Origin: Rhodoferax sp. OV413
Lineage (GTDB): Bacteria; Pseudomonadota; Gammaproteobacteria; Burkholderiales; Burkholderiaceae_C
NCBI RefSeq assembly: GCF_900104385.1
Contig: NZ_FNJA01000003.1
Location: 372,001 to 436,000, forward strand
Direction of reading: 5' to 3'
DNA length: 64,000 bases
In this document: positions 26,095 through 35,909 of the stretch, piece after piece
Position numbering within the stretch: position 1 is the first letter of the stretch
Layout: every line of letters starts with the position of its first letter
Translations under genes and position numbers: made by a program
The notes under the pieces: model-generated
What the model saw: the letters and a program-made list of their open reading frames with translations, nothing else
Databases searched by the model: none
Told to the model about the DNA's origin: nothing

Positions 26095-27657
26095 ATGAAA
26101 CTAAGCCTCAAACTTCCGCTGGCGTTTGCCGCTGCGCTGGTCTTAGTCCTGTGTGCCGCACTGTTCGGCATCTACCAGCTGAACCGCTCGCTGAACACCT
26201 ACCAGACCACGGTGCAAACCAGCCACGCGCACGAACGAGCCATTTCCAACCTGCTCAACGACTTCAAGGTCCAGGTGCAGGAATGGAAAAACATCTTGCT
26301 GCGCGGCAAAAACCCCGAGCAGCTGGACCGCTACTGGAAGGCATTCCAAACCAAAGAGAGCGAAATCGCCCAATCCGCCAGCGCCCTGCAACAAGCCTTG
26401 CCACCCGGCGGGGCGCGCAGCCTGGTCGAGCGCTTTGCGCAATCCCACCAGACCATGGGTGCGGCCTACCGCAAAGGGCTGGAAGCCTTTAAGGGCGCCG
26501 ACTTCGATTCGGCGGTGGGCGACAAGGCGGTGCAAGGCATGGACCGCGAGCCCAGCAAGCTATTGGACGATGCAGCACAGGCCATAGGCACCGACAGCCG
26601 CGCCGTCGCCGACATGGCCGCCAGCACCGGCCAGCGCGCCACCACCATCAGCCTGACCATCATGCTGGCGGCCTGCATTGCCGTGATGCTGGCCAGCTGG
26701 CGCTTCAGCCGCACCATCACCACCCGGCTCGGCCATGCGCTGGGGGTGTCGCAGTCGGTGGCCAGCGGCGACCTGACCGCCGCCCAGGCCGTGTCGGGCA
26801 AAGACGAGCTGGCCGACCTGCTGAACGCGCTGCACGGCATGCAAACCAGCCTGTCCACCGTGGTCGCCACCGTGCGCTCCAGCGCCGAAAGCGTGTCCAG
26901 CGCCAGCCAGGAGATCGCCGCGGGCAACCACGACCTGAGCTCGCGCACCGAAGAGCAGGCCTCGGCGCTGGAGCAAACCGCCGCCTCCATGGAAGAGCTG
27001 GGCGCCACCATCCGGCAGAACACCGACGGCGCCGAGCATGCGAACCAGCTGGCGGTGAAGGCGTCCAGCGTGGCCGTGCATGGCTCCGAGGTCTTCACCC
27101 GCGCGGCTGACACCATGACCGGCATCACCGAAGCCTCGCGCAAGATCTCCGACATCATCGGCGTCATTGATGGCATTGCCTTCCAAACCAACATCCTGGC
27201 GCTGAATGCCGCTGTCGAAGCCGCACGGGCGGGCGAGCAAGGACGCGGTTTTGCCGTGGTGGCCAGCGAAGTGCGCCTACTGGCCCAGCGCAGTGCCGAC
27301 GCGGCCCGCGAGATCAAAGCCCTGATCCAGACCAGCGTGCAGCGCATGGCCCAGGGCTCGGCCCTGGTGGACGAAAGCGGTGCGGCGATGCAGGAGGTGG
27401 TGGCGTCGATCCGCCGCGTCACCGACATCATGGGCGAGATCAGCGCCGCCAGCCAGGAGCAAAGCCGCGGCGTGCAGCAGATCAGCGAAGCCGTGACCCA
27501 GATCGACCAGACCACCCAGCAAAACGCCGCCCTGGTGGAAGAAAGCGCGGCCGCCGCCGACAGCCTGCAGCACCAGGCAGCCGAGCTGGTGCGCACGGTG
27601 TCGGTGTTCCGGCTCAGCGGCGCCGCGCCCGGCCTGGGCAAACCGCTTTTGGCCTGA
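26095..27657 (+). CDS. Methyl-accepting chemotaxis protein
   Basis: A 520-residue chemoreceptor. TM1 is about residues 7-28; a periplasmic four-helix-type sensor region runs to about 190; TM2 is about 188-208; a HAMP segment and a long cytoplasmic signalling domain follow. The hairpin tip is [20 protein letters not shown], followed by [20 protein letters not shown], the CheA/CheW contact. The tail lacks a CheR-binding pentapeptide. The ATG at 26095 gives [15 protein letters not shown]. Ligand unknown; no chemotaxis genes nearby. Confidence 0.93.
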   Translation: MKLSLKLPLAFAAALVLVLCAALFGIYQLNRSLNTYQTTVQTSHAHERAISNLLNDFKVQVQEWKNILLRGKNPEQLDRYWKAFQTKESEIAQSASALQQALPPGGARSLVERFAQSHQTMGAAYRKGLEAFKGADFDSAVGDKAVQGMDREPSKLLDDAAQAIGTDSRAVADMAASTGQRATTISLTIMLAACIAVMLASWRFSRTITTRLGHALGVSQSVASGDLTAAQAVSGKDELADLLNALHGMQTSLSTVVATVRSSAESVSSASQEIAAGNHDLSSRTEEQASALEQTAASMEELGATIRQNTDGAEHANQLAVKASSVAVHGSEVFTRAADTMTGITEASRKISDIIGVIDGIAFQTNILALNAAVEAARAGEQGRGFAVVASEVRLLAQRSADAAREIKALIQTSVQRMAQGSALVDESGAAMQEVVASIRRVTDIMGEISAASQEQSRGVQQISEAVTQIDQTTQQNAALVEESAAAADSLQHQAAELVRTVSVFRLSGAAPGLGKPLLA

Positions 27658-27781
27658 AGCAGCAAAAGCCCGGCCTGCCGCCCGGGCGTCATGAGAGGCG
27701 TGAGAAAATAATGGGTTACGCCATCGGCTCACTCAATTGGCCGGCTCCCGCAGCCGGCCAGTGCACTCAAGGAAGACTCTC

Positions 27782-28886
27782 ATGGAAGCAGAACGCATCA
27801 ACACCATTGGCAACCAACTCAGCAGCCTGAGCGTGCGTACCGAAGATTTACGGAGGTATCTTTGACGTCGATGCCAAAGCCGAGCGCCTGCGCACCGTCA
27901 ATGCCTCGCTAGAAGACCCCAGCGTCTGGAACGACCCGAAGAAAGCCCAGGAACTGGGCAAAGAGAAGAAACTGCTCGACGGCGTGGTGCTGGCGCTGGA
28001 AAAGCTCACCCGTGAGCTGGCCGACAACACCGAGCTGTTCGAGATGTCGAAGGAAGAAGGCGACGAAGACGGCCTGATCACCATCGAGACCGAAACCGCC
28101 AGCCTGGCCACCGAAGTCGAGGCGCTGGAATTCCGCCGCATGTTCAACCAGCCGGCCGACCCCCTGCCCTGCTTCCTGGACATCCAGGCCGGCGCCGGCG
28201 GTACCGAAGCCTGCGACTGGGCCAGCATGCTGCTGCGTCAGTACCTGCGCTACGCCGAACGCAAGGGCTTCACCGCCACCGTGGAAGACATCACAGACGG
28301 CGACACCGCCGGCATCAAGGGCGCGACCATCAAGATCGAAGGCGAATACGCGTTCGGACTGCTGCGCACCGAGACCGGCGTGCATCGCCTGGTGCGCAAG
28401 AGCCCGTTCGACTCGTCGGGCGGCCGCCACACCAGCTTTGCCAGCGTGTTTGTGTACCCCGAAATCGACGACTCGATCGAGATCGAGATCAATCCCAGCG
28501 ACGTGCGCACCGACACCTTCCGCGCGTCCGGCGCCGGCGGCCAGCACATCAACAAGACCGATTCGGCCGTGCGTTTGACGCACATCCCGACCGGCATCGT
28601 GGTGCAGTGCCAGGACGGCCGCAGCCAGCACAGCAACCGCGACGTGGCCTGGAAGCGACTGCGCTCGCGCCTGTATGACTTCGAACTGCGCAAGCAGCAA
28701 GAGGCCCAGCAAAAGCTGGAAGACACCAAGACCGATGTAGGCTGGGGCCACCAGATCCGCAGCTATGTGCTGGACAACAGCCGTATCAAGGACCTGCGCA
28801 CCAATGTCGAAGTCTCGGCCACGCAAAAGGTGCTGGACGGCGATCTGGACATCTTCATCGAAGCCTCTCTGAAACAAGGCGTTTAA
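27782..28886 (+). CDS. prfB: Peptide chain release factor 2, with programmed +1 frameshift
   Basis: RF2 ends translation at UGA and UAA. The gene is read in two frames. The first 27 codons run from ATG 27782 to CTT (27860-27862), then in-frame TGA (27863-27865); translation resumes one base on at GAC (27864). The signal is standard: an internal Shine-Dalgarno-like CGGAGG, then TAT-CTT-TGA-C. RF2 thus controls its own synthesis. The joined product is 367 residues, normal length. The codon-recognition motif SPF occurs in [14 protein letters not shown], and the catalytic GGQ in [22 protein letters not shown] precedes the ATG. Confidence 0.97.
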
Positions 28887-29575
28887 TGCAAGCTCTTTTC
28901 GCTCAGCCCACCAAGGCCCTGATCTTCGACATGGACGGCACCATGATCGACTCTATGCCGCACCATGCCTCCACCTGGCAGGACTTTGCCAAAAAGCACG
29001 GCATTGACATGGACATCGACGAGCTGATGCGCCGCACCACCGGCCGCACCGGCCTGGAATGCGTGCGCCTGCTGCTGGACCAGCCGGATATGGACGATGC
29101 CCTGGCCTGGGAGCTGGTGCACGAGAAAGAGCGCCTGTACCGCGACATCTTCGGCCCCATCTTCAAGGAAGTGGCCGGCTTCAGCGCCTTCTACGCGGCC
29201 ACCCGGACGCGCGGCCTGAAGGTCGGCGTGGGCACGGCGGGCGACATCCACAACGTGGAATTCGCCCTCGGCCATCTGAAGATGGCACCGCCGCCCGACG
29301 CAATCGCCCGCGGCGACGAGGGCCTTAGCGGCAAGCCTACGCCCGCTATCTTTTTGGCAGCAGCAGAGCGTGTGGGCATTGCTCCAGAGCACTGTATCGT
29401 CTTCGAAGATGCGCCTTTTGGCATAGAAGCTGCTCGCCGGGCTGGCATGCGTGCCGTCGGCATCTGCACCACAAATACACCCGAAGAGCTGGCCGGGCCG
29501 CACGTGATTACCTGCGTGCGCAACTACGACGAACTCTTGCAATCGAACTTTCTGGGGAACCTCCATGTATCGTGA
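28886..29575 (+). CDS. HAD-superfamily hydrolase (beta-phosphoglucomutase/phosphatase-like)
   Basis: A 229-residue HAD enzyme: motif I ALIFDMDGTMIDSMPHH (nucleophile Asp), motif II in VGVGTAGD, motif III lysine in GKPTPAIFLAAAE, and motif IV CIVFEDAPFGIEAARRAGM. The small helical cap makes it a type like YqaB/YcjU. It overlaps prfB by 1 bp (TAATG) and pepN by 11 bp, so it is translationally coupled to both. Substrate unknown. Confidence 0.9.
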   Translation: MQALFAQPTKALIFDMDGTMIDSMPHHASTWQDFAKKHGIDMDIDELMRRTTGRTGLECVRLLLDQPDMDDALAWELVHEKERLYRDIFGPIFKEVAGFSAFYAATRTRGLKVGVGTAGDIHNVEFALGHLKMAPPPDAIARGDEGLSGKPTPAIFLAAAERVGIAPEHCIVFEDAPFGIEAARRAGMRAVGICTTNTPEELAGPHVITCVRNYDELLQSNFLGNLHVS

Positions 29576-32258
29576 AGGACAGGCGACAGCCATCCACCGG
29601 GCCGACTACACCGCGCCGGCTTTCTGGATCGACACGGTCGAGCTCTGCTTCGACCTGGACCCGGCCAAAACCCGCGTGCTCAACAAGATGCGCATGCGCC
29701 GCAATCCCGATGTGCCCGCGCAAGCGCTGCGCCTCGACGGCGAAGAGCTGAACCTGGCCCGTGTGCTGGTCAACGGCCAAGGCGCTTCGTTCAAGATCGA
29801 GGGCAACCAGCTGGTGCTGGAAAGCCTGCCGGGCGCCGAAGACGGCGCCTTTGATCTGGAAATTTTCACCACCTGCGCACCGGCCAAGAACACCAAGCTG
29901 ATGGGCTTGTTCGTCAGCAACGACACCTTCTTCACCCAGTGTGAGGCCGAAGGCTTCCGCCGCATCACCTACTTCCTGGACCGCCCGGACGTAATGGCCA
30001 CCTACACCGTGACCCTGCGCGCCGACAAGGCCAAGTACCCGGTGCTGCTGAGCAATGGCAACCTGGTCGACCACGGCCCCTTGGACGATGGCCGCCACTT
30101 TGCCAAGTGGGAAGACCCGTTCCGCAAGCCCAGCTACCTGTTCGCCCTGGTGGCCGGCCAACTGGTCAGCCGCGAGCAGCGCATCAGCGCGCGCAATGGC
30201 AAAGACCATTTGCTGCAAGTCTTCGTGCGCCCCGGCGACCTGGACAAGACCGAGCACGCCATGCACTCCCTGATGGCGTCGATTGCCTGGGACGAAGCCC
30301 GCTTCGGCCTTCCGCTGGACCTGGAGCGCTTCATGATCGTCGCCACCAGCGACTTCAACATGGGCGCGATGGAAAACAAGGGCCTGAACATCTTCAACAC
30401 CAAGTACGTGTTGGCGAACCAGGCCACGGCCACCGACACCGACTACGCGAACATCGAGTCGGTGGTCGGCCACGAGTACTTCCACAACTGGAGCGGCAAC
30501 CGCGTCACCTGCCGCGACTGGTTCCAGCTGAGCCTGAAGGAAGGCCTGACCGTCTTCCGCGACCAGGAGTTCAGCCTGGACCTGTGCCGCGACCCGTCGG
30601 CCAAGGCTGTCAAGCGCATAGAAGACGTGCGCGTGCTGCGTACCGCCCAGTTCCCCGAAGATGCGGGCCCGATGGCCCACCCGGTGCGGCCTGACAGCTA
30701 CATCGAGATCAACAACTTCTACACCGTCACCATCTACGAAAAAGGCGCGGAAGTGGTGCGCATGATGCAGACCTTGGTGGGCCGCGACGGCTTCGCCAAG
30801 GGCATGACGCTGTATTTCGAACGCTTCGATGGCCAGGCCGTGACTTGCGACGACTTCGCCCAGGCGATTGCCGACGCCAACCCGCAGTCGGACCTGGCGC
30901 GCCTACTGCCCCAGTTCAAGCGCTGGTACAGCCAGGCCGGCACGCCGCGCGTGCAGGCCGTGGGCCACTATGACGCAGCCGCACGCAGCTACACGCTGAC
31001 CCTGTCGCAAACCTGCGCGCCGACGCCGGGCCAGGAGCACAAAGAGCCGTTCGTGATCCCTATCGGCCTGGGCCTGCTGACGCAGGATGGCAGCGCCCTG
31101 CCACTGCAGAGCGCGGACGGCAACACGCTGACCGCACCCTACACCTTTGTGATGACCGAAGCGACGCAAACGCTGACCTTCGTGAATCTGGACGCCGAGC
31201 CCGTTCCCAGCATCCTGCGCGGCTTCTCGGCCCCGGTGGTGCTGGTGTACGACTACACCGACGCCCAGCTGCTGACCCTGCTGGCGCATGACAGCGACGC
31301 CTTCAACCGCTGGGAAGCCGGCCAGCGCCTGGCCGTCCGATCCGCTATCACATTAATAGCTAGTGACGCAGATATAGCGGGCATCAAACCGCTAAATGAT
31401 GCCTATATTGAAGCGATGCGCAGCGTGCTGCGCCATCCAGACCTGGATGCCGCCTTCAAAGAGCTGGTGCTGACCCTGCCATCCGAAACCTATCTGGCCG
31501 AACAGCTGAACGTGGTCGACCCGCAGCGCATCCACGCGGTGCGCGAAGCCATGCGCAACCAGCTCGCGCAAGCGCTCACCGCCGACTGGGCCTGGGCTTA
31601 CGAGACCTACGGCGACACCGGAGCCTACCGCCCCGACCCACTGTCCAGCGGCCGCCGCGCGCTCACCGGCATGGCGCTGAGCCAGCTGTGCCTGGCTGCG
31701 CAGACCAGCGGCGATGTGGTCTGGCCCGGCAAGGCCTACCAACGCTTCAAGGACGCGGGCAACATGACCGACCGCTTCAACGCGTTGGCCGCGCTGGTCT
31801 CCAGCGGCCATCCGCTGGCGGCGCAGGCGCTGCCGCGCTTCCATGCGCTGTTCAAGGACGAAGCCCTGGTGCTGGACAAATGGTTTGCCCTGCAAGCTGG
31901 CGCCACCGACCGCGATGGCAACATCCTGCCGGCGGTGCGCCAGCTGATGAAGCACCCCGACTTCAGCCTGCGCAATCCGAACCGCGCGCGCAGCGTGGTG
32001 TTCAGCTACTGCAGCGCGAATCCCGGCGCCTTCCACCGCCGCGACGCCGCAGGCTATGTGTTCTGGAGCGAACGCGTGATTGAGCTCGACGGCATCAACC
32101 CCCAGGTGGCCGCCCGCCTGGCGCGCGCCCTGGACCGTTGGAAGAACCTGGCCGAACCCTACCGCAGCGCCGCCCGCGAAGCGCTGGTGCGGGTAGCCGC
32201 CAAGACCGATCTGAGCAACGACGTGCGCGAGGTAGTCTCCCGCGCATTGGCCGACTAA
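29565..32258 (+). CDS. pepN: Aminopeptidase N
   Basis: An 897-residue M1-family zinc metallopeptidase that removes N-terminal residues from peptides. FNMGAMENKGLNIFNTKYVL has the GAMEN substrate motif; VVGHEYFHNWSGNRVTCRDW has the zinc site HEYFH with the distal Glu in LSLKEGLTVFRDQEF. The C-terminal helical domain is complete, as in E. coli PepN. A low-GC stretch at 31340-31400 (residues about 593-612) holds a weak palindromic repeat copy. Only 12 bp separate it from fbp. Confidence 0.96.
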   Translation: MYREGQATAIHRADYTAPAFWIDTVELCFDLDPAKTRVLNKMRMRRNPDVPAQALRLDGEELNLARVLVNGQGASFKIEGNQLVLESLPGAEDGAFDLEIFTTCAPAKNTKLMGLFVSNDTFFTQCEAEGFRRITYFLDRPDVMATYTVTLRADKAKYPVLLSNGNLVDHGPLDDGRHFAKWEDPFRKPSYLFALVAGQLVSREQRISARNGKDHLLQVFVRPGDLDKTEHAMHSLMASIAWDEARFGLPLDLERFMIVATSDFNMGAMENKGLNIFNTKYVLANQATATDTDYANIESVVGHEYFHNWSGNRVTCRDWFQLSLKEGLTVFRDQEFSLDLCRDPSAKAVKRIEDVRVLRTAQFPEDAGPMAHPVRPDSYIEINNFYTVTIYEKGAEVVRMMQTLVGRDGFAKGMTLYFERFDGQAVTCDDFAQAIADANPQSDLARLLPQFKRWYSQAGTPRVQAVGHYDAAARSYTLTLSQTCAPTPGQEHKEPFVIPIGLGLLTQDGSALPLQSADGNTLTAPYTFVMTEATQTLTFVNLDAEPVPSILRGFSAPVVLVYDYTDAQLLTLLAHDSDAFNRWEAGQRLAVRSAITLIASDADIAGIKPLNDAYIEAMRSVLRHPDLDAAFKELVLTLPSETYLAEQLNVVDPQRIHAVREAMRNQLAQALTADWAWAYETYGDTGAYRPDPLSSGRRALTGMALSQLCLAAQTSGDVVWPGKAYQRFKDAGNMTDRFNALAALVSSGHPLAAQALPRFHALFKDEALVLDKWFALQAGATDRDGNILPAVRQLMKHPDFSLRNPNRARSVVFSYCSANPGAFHRRDAAGYVFWSERVIELDGINPQVAARLARALDRWKNLAEPYRSAAREALVRVAAKTDLSNDVREVVSRALAD
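31345..31395 (+). repeat. Palindromic repeat family I, weak copy within pepN
   Basis: ATTAATAGCTAGTGACGCAG then ATATAGCGGGCATCAAA. Only the AATAGCT head and GCGCAG-like segment match well. It stands out because the surrounding gene is GC-rich. Confidence 0.4.
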
Positions 32259-32270
32259 ATAAGGAACCCC

Positions 32271-33278
32271 ATGTCCCAAAACATCTCTCTCACCCGCTAC
32301 CTCGTCGAGCAGCAACGCGTAGACGGCCTGATCCCATCGCAGCTGCGTCTGCTGATCGAAGTCGTGGCCCGCGCCTGCAAAGGCATCAGCCACGCGGTCA
32401 ACAAGGGCGCGCTGGGCGGCGTGCTCGGCACCGCCGACTCGGAAAACGTGCAAGGCGAAATCCAGAAGAAGCTGGACATCATTGCCAACGAAGTGCTGAT
32501 CGAAGCCAATGAATGGGGCGGCCACCTGGCGGCCATGGCCTCGGAAGAAATGGAAGAAATTCATGCCGTGCCCAACGGCTACCCGCAGGGCGAATACCTG
32601 CTGCTGTTCGATCCCCTGGACGGCTCCAGCAACATCGATGTGAACGTCAGCATCGGCACCATCTTCAGCGTGCTGAAGAAGCCCCCAAGCGATGCCGCCG
32701 TGGTCGAGCAAGACTTCTTCCAACCCGGCAAGAACCAGGTCGCCGCAGGCTACTGCCTCTACGGCCCGCAAACCACTCTGGTGCTGACGGTGGGCAACGG
32801 TGTCGCCATGTTCACCCTGGACCGCGAACAAGGCTCGTTCTTCCTGACGCAGGAAAACGTGCAGATCCCGGCCGACACCCAGGAATTCGCCATCAACATG
32901 AGCAATATGCGCCACTGGGACACCCCGGTGAAAAGCTACATCGACGACTGCCTGCAAGGCACGGAAGGCCCGCGCGGCAAGGACTTCAATATGCGCTGGA
33001 TCGCCAGCATGGTGACCGACGTGCACCGCATCCTGACCCGCGGCGGCATCTTCCTCTACCCTTGGGACAAGCGCGAACCCGGCAAGCCCGGCAAACTGCG
33101 CCTGATGTACGAAGCCAACCCCATGGGCTGGCTGGTCGAACAAGCCGGCGGCGCCGCCAGCACCGGCACCCAGCGCATCCTGGACATCGTGCCGCAAAAG
33201 CTGCACGAACGCGTCAGCGTGGTGCTGGGATCAAAAAATGAAGTGGAAAAAGTAGCCAGCTACTTCTCCAAGCTATAA
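32271..33278 (+). CDS. fbp: Fructose-1,6-bisphosphatase class 1
   Basis: A 335-residue gluconeogenic phosphatase. The metal and substrate motifs are EEMEEIH and the family signature [20 protein letters not shown], then [20 protein letters not shown] and [19 protein letters not shown] with the lysine-site region. It converts fructose-1,6-bisphosphate to fructose-6-phosphate, for gluconeogenesis or the Calvin cycle. A ribosome site AAGGAACCCC lies before ATG 32271. Its stop codon overlaps the -10 of the tRNA-Thr promoter. Confidence 0.97.
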   Translation: MSQNISLTRYLVEQQRVDGLIPSQLRLLIEVVARACKGISHAVNKGALGGVLGTADSENVQGEIQKKLDIIANEVLIEANEWGGHLAAMASEEMEEIHAVPNGYPQGEYLLLFDPLDGSSNIDVNVSIGTIFSVLKKPPSDAAVVEQDFFQPGKNQVAAGYCLYGPQTTLVLTVGNGVAMFTLDREQGSFFLTQENVQIPADTQEFAINMSNMRHWDTPVKSYIDDCLQGTEGPRGKDFNMRWIASMVTDVHRILTRGGIFLYPWDKREPGKPGKLRLMYEANPMGWLVEQAGGAASTGTQRILDIVPQKLHERVSVVLGSKNEVEKVASYFSKL

Positions 33279-33279
33279 T
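33274..33279 (+). promoter_or_regulatory. -10 element of tRNA-Thr, overlapping the fbp stop
   Basis: TATAAT at 33274-33279 contains the fbp TAA (33276-33278). The tRNA begins 13 bp after it. No good -35 is visible in the fbp coding end, so the promoter may rely on other contacts. Confidence 0.55.
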
Positions 33280-33292
33280 CTAAGGCTAATGT

Positions 33293-33368
33293 GCCGGTGT
33301 AGCTCAGTCGGTAGAGCAGCTCATTCGTAATGAGAAGGTCGGGTGTTCGATTCATCTCTCCGGCACCA
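33293..33368 (+). tRNA. tRNA-Thr (CGT)
   Basis: A 76-nt cloverleaf starts GCCGGTGTAGCTCAGTCGGT, has anticodon CGT in ATTCGTAAT, a T-arm GGGTGTTCGATTCATCT and encoded CCA. The acceptor stem has a T-T mismatch at position 6 and the T-stem has two G-T pairs, mildly unusual but compatible with function. Confidence 0.95.
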
Positions 33369-33377
33369 CATACCAAG

Positions 33378-33409
33378 AAGCCCGCTACCCCAAAAGTAGC
33401 GGGCTTTTT
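33378..33409 (+). terminator. Intrinsic terminator after tRNA-Thr
   Basis: AAGCCCGCTAC-CCCAAAA-GTAGCGGGCTTTTT, a strong stem with a T-run, 10 bp after the tRNA. Confidence 0.9.
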
Positions 33410-33463
33410 CATGCCCGAAATTACGCCCCAAAGCCTGTCCAGCAAGAATTTCCAGGACAAGGC

Positions 33464-33624
33464 TATAATCATAGGCTTTACTGAATTTGGCTGGTGCTTT
33501 CGGGTGCCAATTGAGCTTGGTAAATTACTTTTACCGCCACCGCTTAGGTGGCGAGGTGCGGCGATTCGCCGTTAATTGGCCGGGGTAGCTTTCACGCCAC
33601 CACGGCTTTGATTGGAGTGTCCTC
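33464..33624 (+). promoter_or_regulatory. Promoter and structured leader of rpmB-rpmG
   Basis: A TATAAT at 33464-33469 has no obvious -35. About 150 bases of leader then precede the rpmB ATG. It contains three stems: TTGGC (33487-33491) with GCCAA (33505-33509); CGCCACC-GCTTA-GGTGGCG (33535-33553), a perfect 7-bp hairpin; and CGGCG-ATT-CGCCG (33559-33571). Leaders of ribosomal protein genes often bind their own product; whether this one does is not known. Confidence 0.5.
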
Positions 33625-33858
33625 ATGGCACGCGTATGTGAAGTCACGGGCAAAGGCCCAATGGTTGGGAACAATGTCTCCCACGCCAACAACAAAACCA
33701 AACGTCGGTTCCTGCCGAACCTGCAATACCGCCGCTTCTGGGTCGAAACAGAAAACCGTTGGATCCGCTTGCGCATCTCCAACGCCGGTCTGCGTTTGAT
33801 CGACAAAAATGGCATCGACTCTGTGCTCGCCGATCTGCGCGCACGTGGCCAAGCATAA
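33625..33858 (+). CDS. rpmB: 50S ribosomal protein L28
   Basis: A 77-residue protein: [39 protein letters not shown] and [20 protein letters not shown], all typical L28 segments. It has no zinc cysteine pairs beyond Cys5, the C-minus form. TTGGAGTG precedes the ATG. rpmG follows 11 bp later. Confidence 0.97.
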   Translation: MARVCEVTGKGPMVGNNVSHANNKTKRRFLPNLQYRRFWVETENRWIRLRISNAGLRLIDKNGIDSVLADLRARGQA

Positions 33859-33869
33859 GGAGCTGAATC

Positions 33870-34040
33870 ATGGCAACCAAAGGCGGACGCGAAAAAATCA
33901 AGCTGGAATCTACAGCGGGTACGGGGCACTTCTACACCACGACCAAAAACAAGAAAACCATGCCCGAGAAGATGTTGATCAGCAAGTTTGATCCCAAAGC
34001 TCGCAAGCATGTGGACTACAAGGAAATCAAGCTGAAGTAA
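33870..34040 (+). CDS. rpmG: 50S ribosomal protein L33
   Basis: A 56-residue protein, [20 protein letters not shown], then [20 protein letters not shown] and [16 protein letters not shown]. This is the zinc-free type of L33, as the CxxC pairs are absent. AAGGAGCTGA is its ribosome site. It is in an operon with rpmB and is followed by a strong terminator. Confidence 0.97.
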   Translation: MATKGGREKIKLESTAGTGHFYTTTKNKKTMPEKMLISKFDPKARKHVDYKEIKLK

Positions 34041-34064
34041 TTCAGTCTGGTCTTCCAGTCCCAC

Positions 34065-34098
34065 GAAAAAACCCGCTCTTACCCAGCGGGTTTTTTTA
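34065..34098 (+). terminator. Intrinsic terminator of rpmB-rpmG
   Basis: AAAAAACCCGCT-CTTACCC-AGCGGGTTTTTTT: a 12-bp-class stem with a long T-run, 25 bp after the rpmG stop. Confidence 0.92.
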
Positions 34099-34157
34099 TG
34101 GTCCGCAGATTTGGCGCTGCCGGGGCAGGGAAAACCCATAGCGCCTAAAATCAAATC

Positions 34158-35012
34158 GTGACCTCCATACTCAACGCCGACCTCCATTGCCACTCGGTCG
34201 TCTCCGACGGCACCTTGACGCCCGAACAACTCGCCGCCCGCGCCAGCGCCAACGGAGTCGAGCTCTGGGCCTTGACCGACCATGACGAAGTGAGTGGTCA
34301 GCAACGCGCAGCCGCCGCCGCCAAGGCCCACGGCATGAAGTACCTGACCGGCGCCGAGATTTCCGTCACCTTTGCCGGTGAAACCGTACACATCGTCGGG
34401 CTGGGTTTTGACGCCAACAACCCATTGATCCAACAAGGCCTAGAAGCCACGCGCGGTGGTCGCGGCGCACGGGCCATGGAGATGGCTGCCGGCCTGGCAG
34501 CGGTGGGCATTCGCGATGCCTATGAAGGCGCCCTCAAATTTGTCGGCAACCCCGCTTTGATTTCGCGCACCCATTTCGCCCGCTTTTTGGTGGAGTCGGG
34601 GGTTTGCAAAGACACCTACGAGGTGTTCCGCAAATACCTGACCGAAGGCAAACCCGGCTATGTGCCGCACCGCTGGGCCACGCTCAAGGACGCCGTCGGC
34701 TGGATAACCCAGACGGGTGGCTTGGCGGTGATCGCCCACCCGGGCCGCTATAAGTTTTCCGCCAACGAAGAGTACGCGCTGTTCAGCGAATTCAAGGCCC
34801 ATGGCGGCACAGGGGTCGAGGTGGTGACCGGCAGCCATACCGTAGCCGAATACGTGGAATACGCCGACATGGCGCGGGAATTCGGCCTGGCGGCATCGCG
34901 CGGCAGCGACTTCCACAGCCCGGACGAGAGCCATACCGACCTGGGCACCCTGCCCTACCTGCCGGGCGATCTGACGCCGGTATGGGAGTTGCTCGCGGAC
35001 CGCATCCAGTGA
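34158..35012 (+). CDS. PHP-domain phosphoesterase (RNase AM/TrpH/YciV-like)
   Basis: A 284-residue polymerase-and-histidinol-phosphatase-domain protein: NADLHCHSVVSDGTLTPEQL, LWALTDHDEVSGQQRA, GAEISV, AVIAHPGRY and GSDFHSP supply the metal-binding histidines and acids. E. coli YciV trims 5' ends of small RNAs and removes the 3'-phosphate of nucleoside bisphosphates. A GTG start is used. It overlaps the next gene by 4 bp. As in many beta-proteobacteria it sits with a YciO protein and trpS. Confidence 0.9.
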   Translation: MTSILNADLHCHSVVSDGTLTPEQLAARASANGVELWALTDHDEVSGQQRAAAAAKAHGMKYLTGAEISVTFAGETVHIVGLGFDANNPLIQQGLEATRGGRGARAMEMAAGLAAVGIRDAYEGALKFVGNPALISRTHFARFLVESGVCKDTYEVFRKYLTEGKPGYVPHRWATLKDAVGWITQTGGLAVIAHPGRYKFSANEEYALFSEFKAHGGTGVEVVTGSHTVAEYVEYADMAREFGLAASRGSDFHSPDESHTDLGTLPYLPGDLTPVWELLADRIQ

Positions 35013-35899
35013 GCCGCCCGGCATCTGCGCTGGCCGGCATTGCGCTGGTCACAGTGGCGGTCGCGTGCTTTGCCACCCTGGATACCACCACCAAATGGAC
35101 CAGCGCCAGCGTGCCCTTGCTGATGGCGCTATGGGTTCGCTATCTCTTCCAGGCCTCGGTTACCACAGCCGCCATGCTGCCCTTGCGCGGCATGGCGCTG
35201 TTGCGCACCGCGCACCCCCGATTCCAATGCCTGCGTGGCGTGCTGCTGCTGACCAGCAGCTTGCTGTCGTTCCTGAGCCTGAAACACATGCCGGTGGGCG
35301 AATTCACCGCCATCGTGATGATTACTCCGCTGGTCATCACACTGGTGGCAGCGCTCCTAGGCGACCGCGTATCGGCTCTGCGTTGGGTGCTGGTCGTGGG
35401 CGGCTTTGTCGGTACGCTGATCATCATCCGCCCCGGTGGCGATGCCTTTAGCTGGGCCACCCTGCTGCCGCTGGGCCTGGTGGCCACCAATGCCTGGTTC
35501 CAGGTACTGACCAGTCGCCTCGCCAAGACCGAAGACCCGTTCACCATGCATTTCTACACCGGCTGGATCGGCACCGTGGTGGCCTCGCTGGCGGTACCGT
35601 TCTTCTGGGTTCCCATCCACGATTGGCGCCTGTGGGGCGGCATGCTGTTGATGGGTTTGATGGCCACGGTGGGCCACTTCCTGTTGATCCTGGCCTATGC
35701 CCGCACCCCGGCAGCCACCTTGACTCCGTTTTTGTACGGGCAGATCGGCTTTGCCATGCTCGGCGGCTGGCTGGTGTTTTCCCATGTGCCCGACCAATGG
35801 GCGACCCTGGGCATACTGCTGGTAGCGGTCTGCGGCGCTGCCGGCGCCTGGCTGACCGTGCGGGAAAGCCGCATTTCTGTCCAACCGGCTGAATCCTGA
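35009..35899 (+). CDS. DMT-superfamily transporter (EamA domain)
   Basis: A 296-residue membrane protein with ten hydrophobic helices in two EamA halves (about 10-140 and 155-290); GEFTAIVMITPLVITLVAAL is the end of the first half. I choose the GTG at 35009, whose GTGA overlaps the preceding stop; an ATG at 34982 is an alternative. Probably an exporter of small metabolites. Confidence 0.85.
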   Translation: MSRPASALAGIALVTVAVACFATLDTTTKWTSASVPLLMALWVRYLFQASVTTAAMLPLRGMALLRTAHPRFQCLRGVLLLTSSLLSFLSLKHMPVGEFTAIVMITPLVITLVAALLGDRVSALRWVLVVGGFVGTLIIIRPGGDAFSWATLLPLGLVATNAWFQVLTSRLAKTEDPFTMHFYTGWIGTVVASLAVPFFWVPIHDWRLWGGMLLMGLMATVGHFLLILAYARTPAATLTPFLYGQIGFAMLGGWLVFSHVPDQWATLGILLVAVCGAAGAWLTVRESRISVQPAES

Positions 35900-35909
35900 T
35901 AATCACCCC

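Noticed and set aside
27668-27690. GCCCGG...CCGGGC hairpin after the chemoreceptor gene as an intrinsic terminator
   Set aside because: Good stem but no T-run; termination here is unproven.
27782-27866. Frame break near the start of prfB as a pseudogene or sequencing error
   Set aside because: The sequence matches the known programmed frameshift signal exactly.
29337-29445. AT-richer patch in the HAD gene as another repeat copy
   Set aside because: The residues are conserved HAD motifs III and IV, and no repeat head or tail can be aligned convincingly.
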